From an uncultured Prochlorococcus sp. (GTDB lineage Bacteria > Cyanobacteriota > Cyanobacteriia > PCC-6307 > Cyanobiaceae), in the NCBI GenBank assembly GCA_902615165.1, contig CACMNZ010000010.1, forward strand, positions 1 to 38,212: DNA of 38,212 nt. Direction: 5' to 3'. Within the stretch, counting starts at the first letter, position 1, and each line of letters begins with the position of its first letter. This document shows, piece by piece, positions 10,489 through 17,311 of this stretch. A program made the position numbers and the translations under genes. The notes below the pieces were generated by a model. The model was given only the letters and a program-made list of their open reading frames with translations. It was not told where the DNA came from and made no database searches.

Positions 10489-11637
10489 TTAAGAACGAAC
10501 CTGTACAGGCATAACGAGATAAGTAAAAGAATTGAGATTATCTTCTGGTACAAAAACAGCTGGAGTTGTTGCAATATTGCACTTTAAAAGTACATTTTCA
10601 GAAGCAATAACTTTTAAGCCTTCCAAAAGGTATCTCACGTTAAATGCAATATCAAAATTTTCTCCAGAGTAAGACACAGGTATTGATTCATTTGCATTTC
10701 CAATATCTTGGGCATCTGCACTGATTGAAGCTAAATCTGTGTTGTCCAATTTAATCTTTACAACACTACTTTGCTGATCAGCTAAAACAGCAATTCTTTC
10801 TAAAGCATCGATTAATTTTTTTGTATTAAAATTCAGAATCTTAGAAAAAGTATCAGGAATTAATTGTGAGTAATTGGGATAAGTACCTTCAAGAGTTCTT
10901 GTCGTGATTATTTGATTAGAAGAAATAAATACTACCTGACCTTTGTCATAAAAAAGCTTTATTGAATTTTCTGAACTTCTCAAAGATACTAGTTTTTCAA
11001 TTTCTCTTAATGATCTAGTTGGAATAGTTACTGAAAAATCACCATCATTTGAAGATAAGTTTTCTTTATGTTCTTCATTACCAATTAAAGCAACAGCCAA
11101 TCTGTGACCATCTGTAGAAGCAGACTCAAGATAGCTTTGTTTGAATGTAAAATTTACACCTGTAAGTAATTGCTTTGAGTCATCATTACTACTTGCAAAA
11201 ATAGTAGACTTTAAAGCTTTTAAAAAAGAACTAGGATCAATATTCAAAGAAGTACCATTTTCGACAAATGGTAAATTGGGATATTCATCAGAAGGGATTC
11301 CTTTAAGAGTGAAAGAACCTCTATCACTTTTTATTAATATATTTTCCGAATTTTCATCAACCGCTAAAGAAACAGGAGTTTCGTTAGGTAGTTTGTTTAC
11401 TATATCTGATAAAAGTCTTGAGGGTATAGTAATAGCTCCACTATTTTTAACAGTTCCATCAAAAGAGGTTTGAATTCCTAAATTAAGGTCAAATCCTGTC
11501 ATACTAATTTTATTAGTTCCTTCGTCAGCTGTTAAAAGTATATTTGCAAGAATTGGATGTGTTGGCCTTGAAGCAACTGCTTTACTCACTAGTTGTATAG
11601 CATTATTTAGTTCATTTTGATTACAAATAATTTCCAT
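10489..11637 (-). CDS. dnaN: DNA polymerase III beta subunit (sliding clamp)
   Basis: DnaN is the ring-shaped processivity clamp of the replicative polymerase; it also binds mismatch repair and translesion proteins. The 382 residues fall into three similar clamp domains. Landmarks are the N-terminal LVSKAVASRPTHPILANIL, TLKGIPSDEYPNLP, the central SASTDGHRLAV, and the canonical C-terminal end TYLVMPVQVRS, whose Met-Pro motif is typical of the family. The ATG at 11637 follows a sigma70-type promoter by about 20 nt. dnaA is not next to it, as is usual in cyanobacteria, where the origin lies beside dnaN. It heads the dnaN-PRC-purL-purF run. Confidence 0.97.
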   Translation of the reverse strand: MEIICNQNELNNAIQLVSKAVASRPTHPILANILLTADEGTNKISMTGFDLNLGIQTSFDGTVKNSGAITIPSRLLSDIVNKLPNETPVSLAVDENSENILIKSDRGSFTLKGIPSDEYPNLPFVENGTSLNIDPSSFLKALKSTIFASSNDDSKQLLTGVNFTFKQSYLESASTDGHRLAVALIGNEEHKENLSSNDGDFSVTIPTRSLREIEKLVSLRSSENSIKLFYDKGQVVFISSNQIITTRTLEGTYPNYSQLIPDTFSKILNFNTKKLIDALERIAVLADQQSSVVKIKLDNTDLASISADAQDIGNANESIPVSYSGENFDIAFNVRYLLEGLKVIASENVLLKCNIATTPAVFVPEDNLNSFTYLVMPVQVRS

Positions 11638-11663
11638 CGGAATTTGGAACTTTTTACAAATAC

Positions 11664-11692
11664 AATATACTTTTTTCGTAAATTAAATTCAA
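11664..11692 (-). promoter_or_regulatory. Sigma70-type promoter of dnaN
   Basis: On the minus strand, TTGAAT (11692-11687) and TATATT (11669-11664) are separated by exactly 17 bp, each one or two bases from consensus. Transcription would start near 11657, leaving a leader of about 20 nt before the dnaN ATG. The promoter abuts the A/T-only stretch of the putative origin. Confidence 0.6.
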
Positions 11693-11747
11693 TAAATTAT
11701 TTTTTCTTTCTTCTAATATAAAAATTAAAATTAAAATTTAAAAAATT

Positions 11748-11762
11748 TAGTAGTAGTAGTAA
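11748..11762 (+). other. DnaA-trio-like TAG triplet run
   Basis: Four consecutive TAG triplets (11748-11759) and one TAA (11760-11762) stop one base before a DnaA-box-like 9-mer in the TGTGG orientation. In the DnaA-trio element known from Bacillus, triplets of the form [T/A]A[G/A], read 5' to 3' towards the box, bind single-stranded DNA through DnaA and start unwinding. The arrangement, polarity and flanking A/T-only DNA match; function is inferred. Confidence 0.5.
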
Positions 11763-11763
11763 C

Positions 11764-11781
11764 TGTGGTAAATGTGGATTT
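11764..11781 (-). other. Two tandem DnaA-box-like 9-mers
   Basis: TGTGGTAAA (11764-11772) and TGTGGATTT (11773-11781) are directly adjacent and in the same orientation. On the minus strand they read TTTACCACA and AAATCCACA, one and two mismatches from the degenerate box TTWTNCACA. Their strength as single sites is modest; the tandem placement next to the TAG run makes them credible. Confidence 0.5.
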
Positions 11782-11826
11782 TTTTAATAAAAAGGTTTCT
11801 TTACTAAATTTCTTGACATTTAAATA

Positions 11827-11835
11827 TGTGGAAAA
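11827..11835 (-). other. DnaA box (TTTTCCACA)
   Basis: TGTGGAAAA on the plus strand is the exact complement of TTTTCCACA, the form typical of cyanobacterial origins, and agrees fully with TTWTNCACA. It has the same orientation as the tandem pair about 50 bp away. Confidence 0.65.
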
Positions 11836-11844
11836 AATTTTTTA

Positions 11845-11895
11845 TTTGTTGAATAAAGTTAAATTTTTGAGATTTCAAAAAAAATATTCAACAAA
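11845..11895. repeat. 11-bp perfect inverted repeat in the origin region
   Basis: TTTGTTGAATA (11845-11855) is exactly complementary to TATTCAACAAA (11885-11895), with a 29-nt spacer. It lies between the perfect DnaA box and the thrC-proximal box. It could be a binding site for a dimeric origin regulator or a hairpin; no function is known to me. Confidence 0.5.
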
Positions 11896-11920
11896 AAAAA
11901 TTATTTATTATGTTTTTTTT

Positions 11921-11937
11921 AACAAATGATGTTTGTT
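11921..11937 (+). repeat. Hairpin AACAAA/TTTGTT near the thrC end
   Basis: AACAAA (11921-11926) and TTTGTT (11932-11937) form a 6-bp stem with a 5-nt loop and a short T run after the right arm on the plus strand. In the thrC direction (minus) the stem is followed by A residues, so it is a poor terminator for thrC. Confidence 0.3.
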
Positions 11938-11945
11938 TTTAATCG

Positions 11946-11954
11946 ATTTCCACA
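11946..11954 (+). other. DnaA-box-like 9-mer (ATTTCCACA)
   Basis: It differs from TTWTNCACA only at the first base and is in the opposite orientation to the other three boxes. It lies 20 bp from the thrC stop codon, at the far edge of the putative origin. Confidence 0.45.
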
Positions 11955-11974
11955 GACACTATTTTTATTGGATT

Positions 11975-13078
11975 CTAGTATCCTAAGATTTTAGTTATAT
12001 TTTTTAATGAAGGTTCAATATTTTTCCTGAAAATAGCATCATTATTTGTTATTGCGCAATCAGGATCTTTTAAACCATTGCCAGTAAGAACACAAACTAT
12101 AGTCGATTTTTTCTGAAGTCTATTTTTATTTTTAATTAGCCCAGCAACTGATGCAGCACTAGCAGGTTCACAAAACACTCCCTCTTTGGCAAGGATTTTG
12201 TAGGCATTAATTATTTCTTGATCTGTAACTGACTGAAAGTCACCTTTACTTTCTTTTCTTACCTTTTTTGCTTTTTCTCTATTTACAGGATTACCTATTC
12301 TTATTGCCGTTGCAATTGTTTCAGGATCTTTAACTATTATATTTTTTACTAATGGAGCGGAGCCTTCTGATTGAAAACCCATCATAATTGGTAATTTTAA
12401 ATTTCTTTTTATTTTTGAATATTCTTTAAATCCCATCCAATAAGCAGTAATATTTCCTGCATTACCCATTGGAATACAGAGCCAATCAGGAGCAATTCCT
12501 AAGTCATCAATAATTTCAAAAGCTGCTGTCTTTTGACCTTGTATTCGATATGGATTGACAGAATTCACAAGTTCTACAGGATGTTCTGAGGATAAATCTC
12601 TAACAATTTCAAGAGCCTTATCAAAGTTTCCATTAATAGATATTATCTCAGCGCCATACATCAAAGCTTGTGCAAGCTTTCCTTGTGCTACAAATCCTTC
12701 TGGAATTAAAACATAAGGTTTTAATCCTCCCCTAGAAGCATAAGCAGCAGCAGCAGCAGAAGTGTTTCCAGTACTCGCACAAATTACAGCTTCACAGCCT
12801 TCTTCTTTTGCTTTGCTAATTGCCATAGTCATACCACGATCTTTAAAAGATCCTGTGGGATTAAGGCCATCATATTTTAAAAAAACTTTTGTATCATTTC
12901 CAATTAAATTGCTAATTGACTCACTAAGAATTAGTGGTGTATTCCCTTCATTAAGGGAAATAATAGGAGTTTTCTTTGTTACTGGAAGATATTGTTTATA
13001 AGCTTCGATTAGACCTGGCCATCTTTTTTTTCTGTAATTAATTCGTAGTTTATTTTTGATTTTATTTAATAACACCAT
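11975..13078 (-). CDS. thrC: Threonine synthase
   Basis: This PLP enzyme converts O-phosphohomoserine to threonine in the cytoplasm. It is 367 residues, typical of the short, fold type II threonine synthases of cyanobacteria and Bacillus. The PLP lysine is Lys79 in [11 protein letters not shown]. The substrate/cofactor loops appear as [19 protein letters not shown] and the phosphate-binding [12 protein letters not shown]. An early NEGNTPL motif and a late [11 protein letters not shown] also support the assignment. The gene starts 6 nt after the DUF1400 gene and ends at the edge of the putative origin, so transcripts reading past it would enter the origin towards dnaN. Confidence 0.95.
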   Translation of the reverse strand: MVLLNKIKNKLRINYRKKRWPGLIEAYKQYLPVTKKTPIISLNEGNTPLILSESISNLIGNDTKVFLKYDGLNPTGSFKDRGMTMAISKAKEEGCEAVICASTGNTSAAAAAYASRGGLKPYVLIPEGFVAQGKLAQALMYGAEIISINGNFDKALEIVRDLSSEHPVELVNSVNPYRIQGQKTAAFEIIDDLGIAPDWLCIPMGNAGNITAYWMGFKEYSKIKRNLKLPIMMGFQSEGSAPLVKNIIVKDPETIATAIRIGNPVNREKAKKVRKESKGDFQSVTDQEIINAYKILAKEGVFCEPASAASVAGLIKNKNRLQKKSTIVCVLTGNGLKDPDCAITNNDAIFRKNIEPSLKNITKILGY

Positions 13079-13084
13079 AGTTTT

Positions 13085-13657
13085 TTAATTTGTTTTGATT
13101 TTTTCTAGAGGAGAATTGGAAAAAAAAGTTAATAGTTCTGAAATTGATTCTACTTTATTCATAACTTTGCTCAAAGCACTGACATCTAAAACTACAGTTT
13201 TAGTTGGATATCCTTCAAAAAAATTTATCAGATTTATTTTCCCATCTCCTATGTCAAGTCCTTGAATTATACTTGCCCTAAGTGCCAACATACCTGTTCT
13301 TTCATCATTTGCTCTTGGAGGGTAGATAATTGATGAAAGTCTTGTTAAAAAAATATTTCCTATTTCTGAATATACTAATTTGCTTGCAATCGTAATAGGA
13401 ACTTCAAAATCTTTATTTAAAATTGCTCTAATTTCTTTATCGGGAGACCCAGTTGCTGTCAAGATTCTTTTTAATTTTTTTGTTGAATTACCTTCCTTAG
13501 CAAAAGTTTTTAAAGAATTTACTTTAATTGTTCTAGAAAATATGCTGTAGGTGATTTTAATTTCTTCAGCAGCATAAGCTTTAGGAACATTAAAAAATAA
13601 TGGAGAACTTACTAATATTAAAAATAATTTAAATACTATAAATCTATTAAAGTCCAT
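13085..13657 (-). CDS. DUF1400 protein, exported
   Basis: The 190-residue product starts with a signal-like segment (MDFNRFIVFKLFLILVSSPL) ending in a likely AYA-AEE cleavage site near residue 29. The remainder matches the DUF1400 domain of cyanobacteria: EIKITYSIFSRTIKVNSL, IYPPRANDERTGMLALRASI and a late VVLDVSALSKVM. In larger cyanobacterial proteins this domain precedes an alpha/beta-hydrolase domain; here it stands alone and has no hydrolase catalytic Ser motif (GxSxG). Its function is unknown. It abuts the ABC1 kinase stop codon with no spacer and precedes thrC by 6 nt, so all three are probably co-transcribed. Confidence 0.8.
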   Translation of the reverse strand: MDFNRFIVFKLFLILVSSPLFFNVPKAYAAEEIKITYSIFSRTIKVNSLKTFAKEGNSTKKLKRILTATGSPDKEIRAILNKDFEVPITIASKLVYSEIGNIFLTRLSSIIYPPRANDERTGMLALRASIIQGLDIGDGKINLINFFEGYPTKTVVLDVSALSKVMNKVESISELLTFFSNSPLEKIKTN

Positions 13658-15514
13658 TTAAATATTTGCACCAGCTGCAATCTTAACAAGTCTTACCACT
13701 CCTTTTTCAGTTACTTTTTTTGCAATTTTTATACCCATTTCTTTTGTGTAAGGTTCATTTATAAGCCTCGGAATCCTTTTTAAAAAAATGTCAATTGAAT
13801 AGCCTGGTAAATTTTGTAAAATTTGTAAAAAGTTTCTCAATGGCTCTATATACATTATGAGATCATTTAAATTGTTGTTTTCGTTAATTGTATTTAACTT
13901 AATTGATTCTGGAAGATAGTTATTCAAATTTTTCAATATTTTTAGACTAAATAAGTCAATTTGATTTGTTAAACCTTCAATTATCTCATTTCTCAGAAAA
14001 CCTCCTTTTGAAGAAAAGAGAAGATTTATAACTTCGTCCAATAGTTTTTCTAAATTGAGATTAGTTTGCTTTGCAGCGTTAGTAAGGAGATCTTCTAAAC
14101 GGTCCCATTTAAAGTTTTTATCATCAAAAAGCATTTCTTTAAGGCTTTCCCTTAATTGAGGATCAGGATCTTCCATCAATCTTCTTGCAAAATATGGATA
14201 AGCTGCTCCAAGTATTTTGAAGTTCGGATCTACGCTTAATGCAATTCCTTCTAATGTAAGTAATGACCTAATTATAAGTGCATAATATGGAGGTAGTTTG
14301 AAAGGGAATTTATACATAACACCAGACATATCGTCTGTAACGCTCTTAAAATCCATTTTTGAAACACCTTGTTCAACAGCGTTAATGAAAACATCTTGAA
14401 ATGCTGGAACAATAGGTTCTAGATTAACTTCCTCTGATAAGAATCCTAATTTAACGAAATCTTGAGATAATTTATCGAAGTTTTTATTTACTAAATGCAC
14501 TACTGCTTGAATTAGTCCCGACCTTGATTCTCTTGAAACCTCGCTCATCATTCCAAAATCTAGATAGCATAATCTGCCATCTTCCAAGGCTAATAAATTA
14601 CCTGGATGTGGGTCTGCATGAAAAAAACCATGTTCTAAAAGCTGTTCTAAACTGCACTGCACCCCTATATCAATCATTTCATCAGGATTGATTCCTAATT
14701 TTTTTACGTCTTCTAAATTTGTTAGTTTTGTACCGTCTATCCATTCCATTGATAAAACTCTTCTCGAAGTTATTTCTTTATAAATTTTTGGTACAGCTAT
14801 CATTTTGTTATGTTTATGCATATCTCTAAATTTTTCTGCATTTGCAGCTTCGTTTAAATAATCCATCTCTTCAAAAACTCTCTTACCTAATTCATCAATT
14901 AAAGCAACTAGATCACTTCTGATTAATCCAATATTGTTTTTTAGCCAATAAGCAATATTTCTTACTATGTAAAGATCTAATGTAATTTGTTCTCTCAAAC
15001 CTGGTCGTTGTACTTTTACTGCAATGATCTCTTCATTCTTTAATTTTGCTTTATGCACTTGCCCTAAAGAAGCAGCGGAAATTGGCTTTTTATCAATTTC
15101 TAAAAATATTTCATCTATTTTGGAACCTAAATCTTCCTCTATTAATTTCATGGCTTCATCGCCATCAAACCCTGGGAGTTGATCTTGTAATTCAGATAAT
15201 TCTTCAAGAAGAATCCCAGGAATGATATCTGGTCTTGTTGATAAAGCTTGACCCGCCTTAACAAATGCTGGTCCAAGTTGTACTAATAAATTGGTTAATT
15301 CTTTTGCTCTGAATCTTGCTTTTGCTTCATTCTTCAATCTTCCAGTTAATTTATCCCATCCTATGGAGAATAAATAGGTAAAAATAGGTATGAGTGTTTG
15401 CCAAAGTCTCTTTAAAAGTCTTTTTGGGTTCTTTTTGTAAATTTTAGATATTATTTCTGGATCATAATTCAACAGTCCAGATACTTCAATAAAATCAGTA
15501 AACTCTTCTTTCAT
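13658..15514 (-). CDS. ABC1/UbiB (ADCK) family atypical kinase
   Basis: The 618-residue protein belongs to the UbiB/COQ8/ABC1K family. These are atypical protein-kinase-like ATPases linked to prenylquinone metabolism, and in cyanobacteria and plastids to plastoquinone and tocopherol balance. The family KxGQ motif is KAGQALSTRPD (86-96), and the Ala-rich nucleotide loop is ISAASLGQVHKA (145-156) in place of a Gly-rich loop. The invariant Lys lies in AVKVQRPG (Lys167), and the catalytic loop HADPHPGN falls near residue 300, followed by CYLDFGMM. The C-terminus is hydrophobic and amphipathic, suggesting membrane association. The substrate is unknown. It diverges from recN across 68 bp. Confidence 0.9.
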   Translation of the reverse strand: MKEEFTDFIEVSGLLNYDPEIISKIYKKNPKRLLKRLWQTLIPIFTYLFSIGWDKLTGRLKNEAKARFRAKELTNLLVQLGPAFVKAGQALSTRPDIIPGILLEELSELQDQLPGFDGDEAMKLIEEDLGSKIDEIFLEIDKKPISAASLGQVHKAKLKNEEIIAVKVQRPGLREQITLDLYIVRNIAYWLKNNIGLIRSDLVALIDELGKRVFEEMDYLNEAANAEKFRDMHKHNKMIAVPKIYKEITSRRVLSMEWIDGTKLTNLEDVKKLGINPDEMIDIGVQCSLEQLLEHGFFHADPHPGNLLALEDGRLCYLDFGMMSEVSRESRSGLIQAVVHLVNKNFDKLSQDFVKLGFLSEEVNLEPIVPAFQDVFINAVEQGVSKMDFKSVTDDMSGVMYKFPFKLPPYYALIIRSLLTLEGIALSVDPNFKILGAAYPYFARRLMEDPDPQLRESLKEMLFDDKNFKWDRLEDLLTNAAKQTNLNLEKLLDEVINLLFSSKGGFLRNEIIEGLTNQIDLFSLKILKNLNNYLPESIKLNTINENNNLNDLIMYIEPLRNFLQILQNLPGYSIDIFLKRIPRLINEPYTKEMGIKIAKKVTEKGVVRLVKIAAGANI

Positions 15515-15582
15515 AACTTTATATATTTAAAGCCTTTATTTTTTTAAAAAAGAAGCTAATTTTTTTATATGGAAGTTTTATC

Positions 15583-17259
15583 ATGCTAATACGATTAAAG
15601 ATAAAGAATATCGCCTTAATAGAGATTATAGAAATTAATTTCGAAAAAGGTTTGAACATTATTACTGGGGATTCTGGTTCAGGAAAATCACTAATTTTAG
15701 ATTCCTTAAATGTTTTATTTGGTGGAACTAATATACCTTTAAAGCACTTAATACGTCCAGGAAAAGATCATTGTCTTATTGAGGCAAAATTTTCTACTTC
15801 TTTTCAAATTAATAATTGGCTACTTAGTAATGGTTTTAAAAGTAATTCATTTATAAATATCAAAAGAATATCCTCTAAAAAAAATAGTAAAGTTTTATCT
15901 AAATATAGCCTTAATAATTTATCAATTAATAAAAAATTATTAGAAGAACTTGGACTATTATTAATAGATTTCGCAGGTCAATCAGATACTTTTATCTTTG
16001 ATTCTCAAGATAAGAGAAGACTAATTATTGATGATTTATGTTCCCAAGAATTGAGAGATACAAGTGCAAAGATTAAAAATATTTGGGAGGAAAGTCAGGT
16101 TTTAAAAGGATTAATAAATGAAAAAATAGAATCCTCTAAGAAACAAGAAGAAAATAACTTACTAACTAAACAAATATTGAAGACTCTTGAGGAAGCCAAT
16201 TTAGAGTCCAGTCAGGAAATCTCAGAATTGCAGTTACTAGAGACTAAATTTATAAATAATCTAGAAATAAATAATTCAATCCAATCATCTTTAGAAAACT
16301 TAAATAATTTCAGTCATGATGAACCATCAGTATCGTCTTTGATAAATCAATCAATAAAAAATTTTAATAGGACAGCAGATTTTGATTTAAAAATTCAAAA
16401 GTTTAGAGAAAATTTATTAGATATTCAAACTCTTGTTGAAGATTTAATTTACGCTTTAAATTCATATATGCATGATTTAGATAACAATGAATCAAATCTT
16501 TCAGAAATACAAAAAAGATTATTTTTTTTAAAAAACTTGGAGAGAACTTTTTCATTGGATCTACCTGAATTAATTAATAAGCGAGATCAGTTAAGAACAA
16601 GTTTTTTAAAAAACGATAAAGATAATGAGATTCATAATATGGAAAATCAAATTAAAAACTTACAAGATCATTTAAATTCTTTATATCTAACTCAATCTAA
16701 TGAAAGAAAAAAAATCGCTAGAAAGTTGCAAGAATCAGTAATTTCTATTTTAAGAGATTTAGGATTAGAAAATGCAAATTTTGCAATACAATTTTCAAAG
16801 TGTAAGCCTTCTGGCGAGGGAATTGATAATATAAATTTTTTGTTTTCTGCTAATCCTGATCAGAAGCTTGCTCCATTATCAAATGTTATTTCAGGAGGAG
16901 AAATGTCAAGATTTTTATTAGCAATTAAATCTAGTATTTCTAAAAAACCAAATACTTTCTTCTTAGATGAAATTGATAACGGTTTAAGTGGTAAATCCTT
17001 ACTCTCTTTGGTTGAGTTAATTAAAGAAATTTCTAAAGATCAGCAGGTTTTATGTATTACACATCAGCCTTTTTTGGCTGCAAGAGGATTAGCTCATTTT
17101 AAAGTTAATAAAAACGTTATTGACGGAATAACTTATACTTCAATAGAAAAACTAACTACAAAAAAACAAAGAAAATCTGAATTAATAGAACTTATTGGTG
17201 GACTTTCTTCCGAAGTGAATGAATATGCTTCTAGACTTCTTGATCAAGCTGCTGCATAA
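15583..17259 (+). CDS. recN: DNA repair protein RecN
   Basis: RecN is an SMC-like ATPase that gathers DNA at double-strand breaks for recombinational repair. The 558 residues have the usual split-ABC arrangement. The N-terminal Walker A is GDSGSGKS (29-36), and a long coiled-coil middle runs from about 160 to 380, rich in Glu, Lys, Asn and Leu. The C-terminal ABC signature is ISGGEMSRFLLAIKSS, followed by the Walker B FFLDEIDNGLSG and VLCITHQPFLAA. The usual Walker A of RecN is GETGAGKS, so Asp in place of Glu is a mild variation. uvrA follows 52 nt downstream, grouping two repair genes. No LexA-like box stands out upstream. Confidence 0.95.
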   Translation: MLIRLKIKNIALIEIIEINFEKGLNIITGDSGSGKSLILDSLNVLFGGTNIPLKHLIRPGKDHCLIEAKFSTSFQINNWLLSNGFKSNSFINIKRISSKKNSKVLSKYSLNNLSINKKLLEELGLLLIDFAGQSDTFIFDSQDKRRLIIDDLCSQELRDTSAKIKNIWEESQVLKGLINEKIESSKKQEENNLLTKQILKTLEEANLESSQEISELQLLETKFINNLEINNSIQSSLENLNNFSHDEPSVSSLINQSIKNFNRTADFDLKIQKFRENLLDIQTLVEDLIYALNSYMHDLDNNESNLSEIQKRLFFLKNLERTFSLDLPELINKRDQLRTSFLKNDKDNEIHNMENQIKNLQDHLNSLYLTQSNERKKIARKLQESVISILRDLGLENANFAIQFSKCKPSGEGIDNINFLFSANPDQKLAPLSNVISGGEMSRFLLAIKSSISKKPNTFFLDEIDNGLSGKSLLSLVELIKEISKDQQVLCITHQPFLAARGLAHFKVNKNVIDGITYTSIEKLTTKKQRKSELIELIGGLSSEVNEYASRLLDQAAA

Positions 17260-17276
17260 AACAGAAAAATTTCCAC

Positions 17277-17282
17277 TATAAT
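17277..17282 (+). promoter_or_regulatory. Consensus -10 element upstream of uvrA
   Basis: A perfect TATAAT lies in the recN-uvrA gap, about 30 nt before the uvrA ATG, giving a predicted leader of about 23 nt. No good -35 is present at the expected distance, which agrees with the weak -35 conservation known for Prochlorococcus promoters. uvrA may therefore be transcribed independently of recN. Confidence 0.45.
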
Positions 17283-17311
17283 ATTTTTTTAAATCATAGT
17301 TAGATTTAAAC

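Larger units (their letters stand above)
11638..11974. other. oriC: Putative chromosomal replication origin (oriC), dnaN-thrC gap
   Basis: This 337-bp stretch is the only gene-free region above 300 bp. It lies beside dnaN, the origin position established in Synechococcus elongatus and used as coordinate 1 in Prochlorococcus genomes. It contains four DnaA-box-like 9-mers (11764, 11773, 11827, 11946) and a TAG-triplet run at 11748-11762. A 36-base run with no G or C (11714-11749) could serve as the unwinding element. Perfect inverted repeats occur at 11845-11895 and 11921-11937. It also holds the dnaN promoter. No ORF or RNA gene is seen in it. The functional assignment is inference from motif content and position. 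Confidence 0.75.

Noticed and set aside
11813..11818. TTGACA, a perfect -35 hexamer on the plus strand in the origin gap
   Set aside because: No good -10 follows at 16-18 bp and there is no plus-strand gene downstream; thrC is on the other strand.
11921..11937. Hairpin as the terminator of thrC
   Set aside because: In the thrC direction the stem is followed by A residues, not T; it would fit only a plus-strand transcript, for which there is no gene.
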